This document shows positions 15,547-24,481 of a DNA stretch of 64,000 bases, piece after piece (position 1 is the first letter of the stretch; each line of letters opens with the position of its first letter). The translations under genes and the position numbers were made by a program. The stretch covers positions 248,001 through 312,000 of the forward strand of contig NZ_BAAAFG010000015.1 of NCBI RefSeq assembly GCF_039523415.1. Direction: 5' to 3'. This DNA comes from Gangjinia marincola (GTDB lineage Bacteria > Bacteroidota > Bacteroidia > Flavobacteriales > Flavobacteriaceae). The notes beneath the pieces were generated by a model. That model was not told where the DNA came from, did not search any database, and saw nothing but the letters and a program-made list of their open reading frames with translations.

Positions 15547-17445
15547 CTAATAAGCGCGTTCTTTATTGCCTTCATAAAAATTGACGAAAGCTCTATTAAC
15601 CACGCGATTTCCTCCTGGCGTTGGATAATCTCCTGTGAAATACCAATCTCCTCTATTCTTAGGACAAGCTTGATGCAACTTTTCTACAGTTTGATAGATA
15701 ACAGTGACTTCTGCTTGAACATCAGGGCCAGCTAATAATGATCCTATTTTAGCAGATACTTCTTCGTAAGAAAAAGAACCGTACACTTCCTTAACCACAT
15801 TCACAATCTCATTATCTGGTTTCTTGAGTTGCTCTAAGCATTTTTCATAGACCTGCTTGAGAATATCATCTTTGCCATGCTCCTTTAACAAGGCTAGGGC
15901 TGCCTTAAATGCTACAAAATCTTCTAACCTCGCCATATCAATTCCATAACAATCAGGGTAGCGAATTTGCGGTGCAGAAGATACGACCACAATTTTTTTA
16001 GGTTTTAAGCGATCCATCATTTTTATGATGCTCTTTTTTAAGGTGGTTCCTCTAACGATGCTATCATCAATAATAATAAGATTGTCTTGGGGTTTTACCA
16101 CGCCATACGTTACATCATAAACATGCGCAACTAAATCATCCCTGCTGCTATCCTCGGTAATAAATGTTCTGAGCTTTGCATCTTTGATAGCTATTTTCTC
16201 TACGCGTAATCTTCGGGTGAGAATCTCACTTAATTCCTGATCAGAAAGGTTTCCCTTTTTTGCTAAAATTTCTTCCCGCTTTTGGCGGTTAAGCTCATCG
16301 TGAGCAGCTTCGTTCATACCCAAAAAAGAAACCTCAGCTGTGTTGGGGATATATGAAAAAACAGAATTCTGGATGTCGTGATCAATAGCCTTAAGAACAT
16401 CAGGCATTATAAGGCGTCCCAGATCTTTCCGTTCAGTATAAATTTCGGCATCACTACCTCTTGAAAAATAGATTCGCTCAAAAGAGCAGGATTTACGCTC
16501 TAATGGAGCCTGAATCTGAGTTACCTTAGTCTTTCCGTTCAGCTTTGTTATAATAGCATGCCCGGGTTCCAATTCTTGTACATCATCAAATTCTACATTA
16601 AAAGCCGTTTGAATCACCGGTCGCTCAGATGCCACAACGACCACCTCATCATCCTTATAATAATATGCAGGTCTGATCCCAGCGGGATCCCTAAGCACAA
16701 AACTATCACCATGACCCAACATACCCATCATCACGTAACCACCATCCCAATCTCTGGATGATTTTTTTAAAATTTTCGCCACATTTAAGCGTTCTGCGAT
16801 TTGAGGAGAAGCTTCTTGTTTTGAAACACCTTCTGCCTTGAGTTGTTTATATAACTTTTGAACGCTGCTATCTGTAAAATGTCCAATCTTTTCTAAAACG
16901 GTGACGGTATCAGATTGCTCTTTAGGATGCTGACCAAGTTTAACCAAATTAGCAAACTGCACGTTTACATTCGTCATGTTAAAGTTGCCCGCTAAAATCA
17001 AATTACGGTGCATCCAATTATTTTGACGTAAGAAGGGATGTACGCTTTCTATGGTGTTTTTTCCAAAAGTTCCGTAGCGCACGTGCCCCATTAAAACTTC
17101 TCCTATATACGGCAAATTCTTTTTTTGAGCGGCTACATCTTCACCGTATTCAGGATGTTCACGTAACGTTTCATTAATACGCTCATTGATTTGTGCAAAA
17201 ATATCTTGAATGGGTTGTTGTTTATTGGATCGTACCCTACTTATGTACCGTTCCCCGGGTTGCATATTTAACTTTACGCTGGCAAAACCTGCACCATCCT
17301 GACCGCGGTTGTGCTGTTTTTCCATCATTAAATACATTTTATTTACGCCGTAAAATGCCGTTCCATATTTCTCTTTATAATATTCAAGCGGTTTAAGCAG
17401 CCTGATGAGAGAAATCCCGCATTCATGTTTAAGTGCATCACTCAT
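15547..17445 (-). CDS. purF: amidophosphoribosyltransferase (PurF), long form
   Basis: A 632-residue glutamine PRPP amidotransferase, the first enzyme of purine synthesis. After a short propeptide the Ntn nucleophile is Cys9 (KHECGISLIRL), as in the Bacillus type where the leader is removed. HNRGQDGAGFASV and GHVRYGTFG belong to the glutaminase half; NLIIIDDSIVRGTTLKKSI is the PRPP-binding loop. It is about 120 residues longer than the usual PurF; the extra length is spread through the middle (for example a Lys/Glu-rich stretch around residues 365-395) and the C-terminus. Terminators lie on both sides. A non-canonical paralogue is possible if another purF exists elsewhere. Confidence 0.85.
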   Translation of the reverse strand: MSDALKHECGISLIRLLKPLEYYKEKYGTAFYGVNKMYLMMEKQHNRGQDGAGFASVKLNMQPGERYISRVRSNKQQPIQDIFAQINERINETLREHPEYGEDVAAQKKNLPYIGEVLMGHVRYGTFGKNTIESVHPFLRQNNWMHRNLILAGNFNMTNVNVQFANLVKLGQHPKEQSDTVTVLEKIGHFTDSSVQKLYKQLKAEGVSKQEASPQIAERLNVAKILKKSSRDWDGGYVMMGMLGHGDSFVLRDPAGIRPAYYYKDDEVVVVASERPVIQTAFNVEFDDVQELEPGHAIITKLNGKTKVTQIQAPLERKSCSFERIYFSRGSDAEIYTERKDLGRLIMPDVLKAIDHDIQNSVFSYIPNTAEVSFLGMNEAAHDELNRQKREEILAKKGNLSDQELSEILTRRLRVEKIAIKDAKLRTFITEDSSRDDLVAHVYDVTYGVVKPQDNLIIIDDSIVRGTTLKKSIIKMMDRLKPKKIVVVSSAPQIRYPDCYGIDMARLEDFVAFKAALALLKEHGKDDILKQVYEKCLEQLKKPDNEIVNVVKEVYGSFSYEEVSAKIGSLLAGPDVQAEVTVIYQTVEKLHQACPKNRGDWYFTGDYPTPGGNRVVNRAFVNFYEGNKERAY

Positions 17446-17462
17446 GTGTACTAAGATGAATT

Positions 17463-17487
17463 AAAAAAGCCCCAAGAATTCAGGGCT
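17463..17487 (-). terminator. probable terminator of the PfkB kinase gene
   Basis: On the minus strand AGCCC (17487-17483) pairs with GGGCT (17472-17468), with a ten-base loop, followed by a T6 run (17468-17463). It lies between the kinase stop and the purF start. Confidence 0.65.
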
Positions 17488-17492
17488 GGTTA

Positions 17493-18416
17493 TTAGGTTA
17501 ATGCTATTTCAAATTGAGTCAACGACTTAAACGCTTTTAGGCGCTCTTCTACTTCTTCTTTATCCAGATGAACCATGCGTTCCGTTCCAAATTTTTCTAC
17601 AGAAAATGAAGCCAGGTTAGAACCGTAGATCACCGCATTCTTCATATTCTCAAAAGAAATGTCACCAGTAGCTGTTAAGTATCCAGAAAATCCACCAGCA
17701 AAGGTGTCTCCTGCACCTGTTGGATCAAATACATCCTCTAAAGGCAAGGCAGGTGCAAAAAACATTTCGTCCTTATAAAAAAGTAATGCCCCGTGTTCAC
17801 CTTTTTTGATGACCACATAGGCAGGACCCATTTCATAAATCTTTTTAGCAGCTTTCACTAAAGAATACTCCCCAGAAAGTTGTCTTGCTTCTTCATCATT
17901 TATGGTAATCACATCTACCTTTTTTAGAACTTTTTTGAGATCATCTAAGGTATTATCCATCCAAAAATTCATGGTATCTAAGACGATTAATTTTGGATCA
18001 TTCATTTGATCAATCACACTTTCTTGAACTGCAGGGGCTAAATTACCCAACATCACAATGTCTGCATCCTGATAAGCTTCGGGTACCTTTGGATCAAAAT
18101 CTGCCAATACATTTAACTGGGTTTCTAAGGTATCCCGTGTGTTCATGTCATTGTGGTATTTTCCGCTCCAAAAAAAGGTTTTTCCTCCTTTGACCACTTC
18201 AATTCCATCGATATTAACACGGTTTTCTTTAAAGGTTTCAAGATATTCCTGCGGAAAATCTTCTCCCACAACAGAAACAATCGCGGCATCAATATCAAAT
18301 TGATTGGCAGAAAGTGCTATAAATGGCGCCGCACCACCCAGAATTTTATCTGTTTTACCAAAAGGCGTTTCAATCGCATCAAAAGCTACAGAGCCAACAA
18401 TTAAAAGTTTGTTCAT
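17493..18416 (-). CDS. PfkB family carbohydrate/nucleoside kinase
   Basis: A 307-residue ribokinase-fold kinase. N-terminal signature LGGAAPFIALSANQF and the ATP/anion-hole signature DPTGAGDTFAGGFSGYL (Asp as catalytic base) are clear, with ITINDEEARQLSGEYS between them. The family phosphorylates sugars, nucleosides or aminoimidazole riboside; the substrate cannot be called. It lies between an RNase HI gene and purF, and near purN, which makes a purine or ribose substrate attractive but unproven. A terminator follows it directly. Confidence 0.88.
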   Translation of the reverse strand: MNKLLIVGSVAFDAIETPFGKTDKILGGAAPFIALSANQFDIDAAIVSVVGEDFPQEYLETFKENRVNIDGIEVVKGGKTFFWSGKYHNDMNTRDTLETQLNVLADFDPKVPEAYQDADIVMLGNLAPAVQESVIDQMNDPKLIVLDTMNFWMDNTLDDLKKVLKKVDVITINDEEARQLSGEYSLVKAAKKIYEMGPAYVVIKKGEHGALLFYKDEMFFAPALPLEDVFDPTGAGDTFAGGFSGYLTATGDISFENMKNAVIYGSNLASFSVEKFGTERMVHLDKEEVEERLKAFKSLTQFEIALT

Positions 18417-18472
18417 AGAGGCGGAAAATTTTTTTGCAAATATACAGTTTTAGATTGTCTTACTTATCTAAA

Positions 18473-19108
18473 TCATTTCCTCCCAAAATCTGCCGGAATT
18501 TCTCCCCAGGCTTTGGTTTCCCATTTTATAATAGAAGTGGTATATGAATTGGTTTTAAGCCAATCTTCTGCGCGTTTTACTAATTCAAATAATGCCGAAT
18601 TTTTTGAAGAAGGCGCCAATTTTGTCATACATTTTTTTTGACGCACCCAGCTCATCGCGGTTCTCGAATCAGTGTATATAATTCTGGCACTATGGTGTTT
18701 CTTTAAAAATGCCAGACCGTGTACCAAAGCTAAAAATTCGCCAATATTATTTGTCCCCTGTGCAAAAGGTCCCTGTTTAAAGAGTTCTTTTTTGGAAGAT
18801 GTATCCACCCCGCGGTACTCCATCTTACCCGGATTACCACTTGAAGCAGCATCTACCGAAATTGAATTTAGATTAGGTTGACCTATTTCGGCCAGAGCCG
18901 CAGGAGACAACTGTTTTTTCGTGACTGATTTTCCCTTATAATCTGCATACCTGCCTTTATAAGCTTTTTCAGCTTCTGCCTTAGTCAAAAAAGATTTGTA
19001 TTCAGCACCCTTGAACCCCTCAATGGCTATTTTACACTCCTTCCAAGAAGAAAAAACACCCGTTTTCTTGCCCTTCCAAACCACGTAATATTTCTGTTTT
19101 TTAGCCAT
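18473..19108 (-). CDS. ribonuclease HI family protein with N-terminal viroplasmin domain
   Basis: A 211-residue protein with two parts. Residues 4-50 (YYVVWKGKKTGVFSSWKECK ...) form the caulimovirus viroplasmin/RNase H1 N-terminal domain that binds RNA-DNA hybrids. Residues 75-211 are the RNase H fold with the catalytic acids in SVDAASSGNPG, NIGEFLAL, YTDSRTA and the C-terminal IPADFGRK. It removes RNA from hybrids (R-loops, primers) in the cytosol. It sits between purN (47-base gap) and the PfkB kinase gene on the same strand. Confidence 0.9.
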   Translation of the reverse strand: MAKKQKYYVVWKGKKTGVFSSWKECKIAIEGFKGAEYKSFLTKAEAEKAYKGRYADYKGKSVTKKQLSPAALAEIGQPNLNSISVDAASSGNPGKMEYRGVDTSSKKELFKQGPFAQGTNNIGEFLALVHGLAFLKKHHSARIIYTDSRTAMSWVRQKKCMTKLAPSSKNSALFELVKRAEDWLKTNSYTTSIIKWETKAWGEIPADFGRK

Positions 19109-19155
19109 ATTCTATAACTTTCCCTTTGAGGGAAGATTAAGAGGGGTGTTAAGGA

Positions 19156-19755
19156 TTAAACTTCTTTTAATAATTCCTCAATCACCTTCGGAAAATGCTC
19201 ATACTCCAACTCGTGAATCTTACGCGCAACATCCTCAGGAGTATCTTCAGGCGTTAGCTTAGTTTTATGTTGAGCAATGATCGCTCCTTCATCGTAATGC
19301 TCGTTCACATAATGAATGGTAATCCCTGTTTCTTTTTCTTTATTCTCTACTACAGCGCGATGCACATTCATGCCATACATTCCTTTTCCGCCGTAGAGCG
19401 GTAATAAAGCAGGGTGAAGATTAATCACTTGGTTAGGAAACTGATCTAAGATATTTTTAGGGAACTTCCACAAAAAACCTGCGAGTACAATCAAATCTGG
19501 CGCTATGCTTTTAAGTAAATCAAGCACCGTATCGGTATGTTGGAGGTCATCTTTATTGAATGTTAATGAATTTACATTCTGTTTTTTAGCCCTCTCATGA
19601 ACTATGGCACTCTTGTTGTTTGACAGCACACAGGAGATGACGATCTCTTTTCGATCATTAAAATAGCGAATTATGTTTTCAACGTTGGTTCCGGAACCTG
19701 AAGCAAAAAGCACTATTTTTTTGATTGTAGACGGGTGATTTACATTCGTCAACAT
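19156..19755 (-). CDS. purN: phosphoribosylglycinamide formyltransferase
   Basis: A 199-residue GART enzyme, transferring a formyl group from 10-formyltetrahydrofolate to GAR, the third step of purine synthesis. ASGSGTN is the phosphate loop, LAGFLWKFP and INLHPALLP hold the folate site with the catalytic His, and DEGAIIAQHKTKL the catalytic Asp. The start at ATG 19755 adds about ten residues before the first strand (IKKIVLFASGSG), slightly longer than average. It is divergent from acpP. The gap to the RNase HI gene (19109-19155) carries a dispersed inverted repeat, TTCCCTTTGAGGGAA. Confidence 0.93.
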   Translation of the reverse strand: MLTNVNHPSTIKKIVLFASGSGTNVENIIRYFNDRKEIVISCVLSNNKSAIVHERAKKQNVNSLTFNKDDLQHTDTVLDLLKSIAPDLIVLAGFLWKFPKNILDQFPNQVINLHPALLPLYGGKGMYGMNVHRAVVENKEKETGITIHYVNEHYDEGAIIAQHKTKLTPEDTPEDVARKIHELEYEHFPKVIEELLKEV

Positions 19756-19859
19756 TAAAATTAAATTAATTTAGTGGTAAAAGTAAGGTGCAGTATTTAA
19801 AAATACGTACATTGAAATCACATTTTTGAAGATAAAAACTGTTTTAAACTAAAGTTTTT

Positions 19860-19867
19860 TATTTTTG
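19860..19867 (+). promoter_or_regulatory. -7 promoter element of acpP
   Basis: TATTTTTG matches the -7 consensus, 30 bases before the acpP ATG. No clear -33 TTTG is visible. Confidence 0.5.
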
Positions 19868-19897
19868 CCACTTAACAAAAACTAAAATTACATTATT

Positions 19898-20134
19898 ATG
19901 TCAGACATCGCATCAAGAGTAAAAGCAATCATAGTTGATAAACTAGGTGTTGACGAAAACGAAGTCGTAAACGAAGCAAGCTTTACAAATGATCTAGGCG
20001 CAGATTCATTAGACACAGTTGAGTTGATTATGGAGTTTGAAAAGGAATTTGATATTCAAATCCCAGACGATCAAGCTGAGAACATTGCAACAGTAGGGCA
20101 AGCTATCTCTTATATAGAAGAAGCAAAAAAATAA
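19898..20134 (+). CDS. acpP: acyl carrier protein
   Basis: A 78-residue acidic carrier of growing fatty acids. The phosphopantetheine attachment site is Ser37 in LGADSLDTVELIM, the family signature. Length and charge are normal. fabF starts 4 bases after its stop, so the two are cotranscribed. Confidence 0.98.
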   Translation: MSDIASRVKAIIVDKLGVDENEVVNEASFTNDLGADSLDTVELIMEFEKEFDIQIPDDQAENIATVGQAISYIEEAKK

Positions 20135-20138
20135 CTAC

Positions 20139-21392
20139 ATGGAGTTAAAAAGGGTTGTAGTTACTGGTTTAGGTGCATTGACACCCATAGGAAATACCCT
20201 TGATGAATACTGGGAATCCTTGGTGAGTGGTAAAAGTGGAGCAGCTCCCATTACCTATTACGACACCGAAAAATTTAAAACCAAATTTGCATGTGAGTTA
20301 AAAAACTTTGATGCAAGTGACTACTTTGATCGAAAAGAAGCCCGTAAGTTAGATAAGTTTGCACAGTATGCCATTGTAGCCTCAGATGAAGCCATAAAAG
20401 ATTCAGGCTTAGACCTGGATAACGAAAATAAGTTACGTATTGGCGTGATTTGGGGAGCGGGAATTGGCGGATTGGAAACTTTTCAAAACGAAGTATTAAA
20501 TTATGCAAAAGGGGATGGAACACCACGTTTCAACCCCTTTTTTATTCCTAAGATGATAGCAGATATTGCCCCAGGTAATATCTCGATTCGTCATGGATTT
20601 ATGGGACCTAACTACACCACAGTATCTGCTTGTGCATCATCTGCTAATGCTATGATCGATGCGTTAAACTACATTCGATTAGGATATAGTGATATTATCG
20701 TGACTGGTGGTAGTGAAGCTGCGGTGACCGAGGCCGGTATGGGTGGATTCAATGCCATGCATGCACTGTCGACCCGTAATGAAAGTCCGGAGACTGCCTC
20801 CAGACCTTTTGATGCTAACCGCGATGGTTTCGTATTGGGCGAAGGAGCAGGAGCACTAATTCTCGAAGAGTTAGAACATGCCAAAGCACGTGGAGCAAGC
20901 ATTTATGCTGAGCTTATCGGTGGTGGATTATCCTCAGATGCATATCACATGACCGCACCACACCCAGATGGGATTGGAGTAATTGCAGTTATGAAAAACT
21001 GTCTACAAAATGCCGGCTTAAAGCCAGAAGATGTAGACACCATCAATACCCACGGTACCTCAACGCCACTAGGTGATGTAGCCGAATTGAAAGCCATTTC
21101 TGAAGTATTTGGCGACCATGCAAAAAATATTAATATCAACTCTACCAAGTCCATGACTGGACACTTGTTGGGAGCTGCAGGAGCCATTGAAGCTATTGCT
21201 TCAATCTTACCTATTAAACACGGGATTATACCTCCTACAATCAATCATGAAACGGTAGATGAAAACATTGATCCTTCACTCAATTTGACGTTGAATAAAC
21301 CTCAAAAAAGAGAGGTTAACGTCGCCATGAGCAACACCTTTGGGTTTGGGGGACATAACGCCTGCGTTGTATTTAAAAAATACCAAGAGTAA
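20139..21392 (+). CDS. fabF: beta-ketoacyl-ACP synthase II
   Basis: A 417-residue condensing enzyme that elongates acyl-ACP with malonyl-ACP. The catalytic Cys is in TTVSACASSANAM, the two His in NTHGTSTPLGD and MTGHLLGAAGAIE, and the C-terminal NTFGFGGHN loop is intact. It is the second gene of acpP-fabF-rnc, the arrangement seen in many bacteria; rnc starts 8 bases after its stop. Confidence 0.97.
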   Translation: MELKRVVVTGLGALTPIGNTLDEYWESLVSGKSGAAPITYYDTEKFKTKFACELKNFDASDYFDRKEARKLDKFAQYAIVASDEAIKDSGLDLDNENKLRIGVIWGAGIGGLETFQNEVLNYAKGDGTPRFNPFFIPKMIADIAPGNISIRHGFMGPNYTTVSACASSANAMIDALNYIRLGYSDIIVTGGSEAAVTEAGMGGFNAMHALSTRNESPETASRPFDANRDGFVLGEGAGALILEELEHAKARGASIYAELIGGGLSSDAYHMTAPHPDGIGVIAVMKNCLQNAGLKPEDVDTINTHGTSTPLGDVAELKAISEVFGDHAKNININSTKSMTGHLLGAAGAIEAIASILPIKHGIIPPTINHETVDENIDPSLNLTLNKPQKREVNVAMSNTFGFGGHNACVVFKKYQE

Positions 21393-21400
21393 ATTTTACC

Positions 21401-22138
21401 ATGAGCGTTATTCAAAACATATTTAATTCCCGTTCTGAAAAGGACGGGAATTTTTTTTCTTACCTCACCAAGATTCTTGGTTTTAAACCTAAAGTGTTGA
21501 AGCACTATAAAAAAGCATTTACCCATCGCTCTATGGGTTTAAAGGATGATCATGGAAATCCTATCAACTATGAACGGCTTGAATTTTTAGGTGATGCCAT
21601 GTTAAGTTCAGTAATAGCTGGTTATCTCTTTAGTGAAGTCCCGGGCGGGAATGAAGGGTACCTTACTAAAATGCGCTCAAAAGTAGTGAGTAGAAAGCAC
21701 CTTAATGAACTTGGGCGTGATTTAAAATTGATTGATCACGTGTCTTCTACCATTCCAAAGACTCAATTTGGAGCAAATATCCATGGAAACATATTTGAAG
21801 CCTTAGTGGGAGCTATTTATTTAGATCGGGGATACAAATACTGTGAACGGTTTATCAATGAAAGTGTTATTGTTCCATACGTTGATATTGAACAGTTAGA
21901 GGGTAAGGTGATTAGTTATAAGAGCCTCTTGATAGAATGGTGCCAAAAAGAGAAAAAAGAGTTCGACTATGAAGTATATGAAGATACTGGTATAGATGAA
22001 TTAAAGCACTTTGCGGTTAAACTTCGAATTAACGACAAGGTCATTGCAAAAGCCAGAGCCACTTCAAAGAAAAAAGCTGAAGAGGCAGCTTCAAAGCGCG
22101 GATATTACGCCCTTCAAAAAAAAATAGCTATCCGATAG
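21401..22138 (+). CDS. rnc: ribonuclease III
   Basis: A 245-residue double-strand-specific endoribonuclease for rRNA and mRNA processing. The nuclease domain has the signature NYERLEFLGDAML with its metal-binding acids, and IFEALVGAIYLDRGY as the second acidic site; the double-stranded RNA-binding domain follows at about residues 165-240, ending in AKARATSKKKAEEAASK. It ends the acpP operon. A small palindrome AGCTAT-CCG-ATAGCT overlaps its stop codon. Confidence 0.95.
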   Translation: MSVIQNIFNSRSEKDGNFFSYLTKILGFKPKVLKHYKKAFTHRSMGLKDDHGNPINYERLEFLGDAMLSSVIAGYLFSEVPGGNEGYLTKMRSKVVSRKHLNELGRDLKLIDHVSSTIPKTQFGANIHGNIFEALVGAIYLDRGYKYCERFINESVIVPYVDIEQLEGKVISYKSLLIEWCQKEKKEFDYEVYEDTGIDELKHFAVKLRINDKVIAKARATSKKKAEEAASKRGYYALQKKIAIR

Positions 22139-22172
22139 CTGCCTCATCGCATCAGGGCTAAATAGTTGTAAA

Positions 22173-22196
22173 CGATAACGTTTTCGTGCGTTATCG
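22173..22196 (+). terminator. hairpin after rnc, possible terminator or processing site
   Basis: CGATAACG (22173-22180) and CGTTATCG (22189-22196) form a perfect 8-bp stem with an 8-base loop. No T run follows, so factor-independent termination is doubtful. Confidence 0.35.
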
Positions 22197-22259
22197 CCCT
22201 AAAGATGTGCGTTAAAAATTCAAAATAATACGCCCTTATCTGTATATTAGCATCTAGCT

Positions 22260-22772
22260 ATGATTAGTACTACTTCTTCTAAACTTGTGCTAGAATCCAT
22301 TGAAGATGATGAATCTGTTCTTTTTGCTATTCATGCATCTGTTGAGCCTTATCGCTTAGCTTTTTTACTTAATAAGAATTTACACATCAAGTTAGAGAGA
22401 AACAAAAAGGATTTAGATGCCACCTGTAAAGGAGCGGTAGGATATTTTCCTTTGTTCTGTTACCACGATATGAGTGAGGATCTTTCGTATTATCTTATTG
22501 CAAATAAGTGCATGAGAGATAATGATGCCTTACATCAAATTGATTTAGATCCGTCAAGCGGAAACCTTTTTAGTTCGCAAGAAACCTCAACGACTACGTA
22601 TTTAATCCCAGAGCGCAAGCGAACGGACTATTTTCTTAAAATATACGCTGAAGCTACCGAATATATTGACCAAACTATAGCACACAAATTGAATGCTATC
22701 CCCGCGATAGCCACGGCCTATCTTGAACAACAAGACCAACTAAAATCTAAAGAATACCTAATATTTGACTAA
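22260..22772 (+). CDS. IPExxxVDY family protein
   Basis: A 170-residue soluble protein of unknown function. It carries the motif IPERKRTDYFLKIYAEA at about residues 120-136, which matches the name motif of the IPExxxVDY family except that Val is Thr. This family is restricted to Bacteroidota and, as here, lies between rnc and pyk. No catalytic motif, signal peptide or membrane helix is seen. Its stop TAA overlaps the pyk start ATG by one base (22772), so expression of the two is coupled, but no function follows from that. Confidence 0.8.
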   Translation: MISTTSSKLVLESIEDDESVLFAIHASVEPYRLAFLLNKNLHIKLERNKKDLDATCKGAVGYFPLFCYHDMSEDLSYYLIANKCMRDNDALHQIDLDPSSGNLFSSQETSTTTYLIPERKRTDYFLKIYAEATEYIDQTIAHKLNAIPAIATAYLEQQDQLKSKEYLIFD

Positions 22773-24202
22773 TGCCAACAACTAAAAAAACTAAAATTGT
22801 CGCCACCCTGGGTCCATCGACCAGTACAAAGAATGTGCTCAAGCAAATGCTTGCCGAAGGTGTCAATGTCTTTAGAATTAATTTTTCGCATGCAGATTAT
22901 GAAGATGTTAAAGAGCGTGTAAAAATGATTCGAGAGCTCAATGAAAAATATGGGTACAACGCAGCTATACTAGCAGATTTACAGGGCCCTAAACTTAGGG
23001 TGGGTAAAATGAAAGAAGAAGTAGTCGTGGCCAAAGGAGATAAGATCACTTTTGTCACCGGCAAGTCTTTTGAAGGGACAAAGGAACGTGTTTATATGAA
23101 TTATGAGCAGTTTCCTAAAGATGTTAAAGCCGGAGAACGAATCTTGCTGGATGATGGTAAGTTGATGTTCGAGGTAGTTTCTACCAACAAAAAGAATGAG
23201 GTAGAAACCAAGGTAATCCAAGGAGGTCCCTTACGATCTAAAAAAGGGGTGAACCTTCCCAACACCGATATTTCTCTACCCGCACTGACAAAAAAAGATC
23301 GCGAGGATGCCGTATTTGCTATTAGCCTACAAGTAGATTGGCTGGCACTTTCTTTTGTACGTCACGCCGAAGATCTTAAAGAACTTCAAAAAATCATCGA
23401 TGAACACAGCGATCATAAAATCCCTATCATCGCAAAAATCGAAAAGCCTGAAGGCGTCAAAAACATCAAAAAGATCGTCGCTTATTGTGACGGATTGATG
23501 GTTGCCCGTGGGGATTTAGGGGTAGAAGTTCCGGCGCATGAGGTTCCATTGATTCAAAAGGAGTTGGTATTAGTTGCTAAGAAAGCCAGGATTCCTGTGA
23601 TTATCGCAACTCAAATGATGGAAACTATGATTTCCAGCCTTACGCCTACCAGAGCAGAGGTGAATGATGTTGCCAACTCGGTTATGGATGGTGCAGATGC
23701 AGTTATGTTGAGTGGGGAAACCTCTGTAGGGCAATATCCTGTGCAGGTGATTCAAAAAATGACGCAAATCCTTAAAAGCGTTGAGGATTCAGAATTGGTT
23801 ACTGTACCACAAGAGCCTCCTCATATTAGAACCAATCGTTATGTAACTAAGGCTATTTGTTATCATGCTGCGACAATGGCCAATGAGATCAGCGCTCAGG
23901 CTATCTGTACGCTCACAAATAGCGGATATACCGCATTTCAAATTTCAGCATGGAGGCCTGCTTCACATATTCTAGCCTTTACCTCAAACAAGCGCATCTT
24001 GACACAACTCAGTCTGCTTTGGGGAGTTAAAGCATTTTACTACGACAAATTTACCAGCACAGATGATACCGTAGATGATGTGAACAAAATCGCCAAGACG
24101 AAGAAGTTTGTAAAAAAAGGAGATTTTGTGATCAACCTGGCGGCCATGCCCATTACTAAAAAGGGAATGGTGAATACGTTAAGGGTATCTGGGATAGAGT
24201 AA
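22772..24202 (+). CDS. pyk: pyruvate kinase
   Basis: A 476-residue glycolytic enzyme making ATP and pyruvate from phosphoenolpyruvate. ILADLQGPKLRVG, IPIIAKIEKPEGVKN (catalytic Lys), MVARGDLGVEVP and the ATQMMETM/PTRAEVNDVANSVMDGAD block are all present, followed by the regulatory C-terminal domain. The length is normal. It is translationally coupled to the IPExxxVDY gene upstream. A long mirrored array of short repeats starts right after its stop. Confidence 0.97.
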   Translation: MPTTKKTKIVATLGPSTSTKNVLKQMLAEGVNVFRINFSHADYEDVKERVKMIRELNEKYGYNAAILADLQGPKLRVGKMKEEVVVAKGDKITFVTGKSFEGTKERVYMNYEQFPKDVKAGERILLDDGKLMFEVVSTNKKNEVETKVIQGGPLRSKKGVNLPNTDISLPALTKKDREDAVFAISLQVDWLALSFVRHAEDLKELQKIIDEHSDHKIPIIAKIEKPEGVKNIKKIVAYCDGLMVARGDLGVEVPAHEVPLIQKELVLVAKKARIPVIIATQMMETMISSLTPTRAEVNDVANSVMDGADAVMLSGETSVGQYPVQVIQKMTQILKSVEDSELVTVPQEPPHIRTNRYVTKAICYHAATMANEISAQAICTLTNSGYTAFQISAWRPASHILAFTSNKRILTQLSLLWGVKAFYYDKFTSTDDTVDDVNKIAKTKKFVKKGDFVINLAAMPITKKGMVNTLRVSGIE

Positions 24203-24481
24203 AAACTAGACCGTTCGCTTCACTCTCACTGTTAGATATAAGACCGTCCCCAACTTGTTGGGGACTGTTAGAAATGAGATCATTCGCTGCACTCACTTCT
24301 AGATGTTAGATCAGTCTTTGCTTAGTAAAGAATTTTAGATCACTTTGCCATTAGAATAAGGAAAAGTCTATTTTCTATATTCTAACAGTGAGCAAAGCGA
24401 AGTGAACGGTCTAACAACAAGTGAAACGAGTGGTCTAACAGTGAACATCGTGAACGTTCTAACAGCGAAGCGATCTAATTT
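24203..24481. repeat. mirrored array of ~25-base repeats between pyk and dinB
   Basis: The first half reads GACCGTTCGCTTCACTCTCA, CTGTTAGA and variants (24210-24310), including a palindrome CCCCAACTTGTTGGGG (24247-24262). The second half (24384-24481) holds the reverse complement units: AACAGTGAGCAAAGCGAAGT, GAACGGTCTAACA, GTGAACATCGTGAACGTTCT and AACAGCGAAGCGATCTAA. Each half therefore reads the same way relative to its own gene's stop codon. The same family recurs at 39318, 41028 and 42717. No gene is present. Confidence 0.8.
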
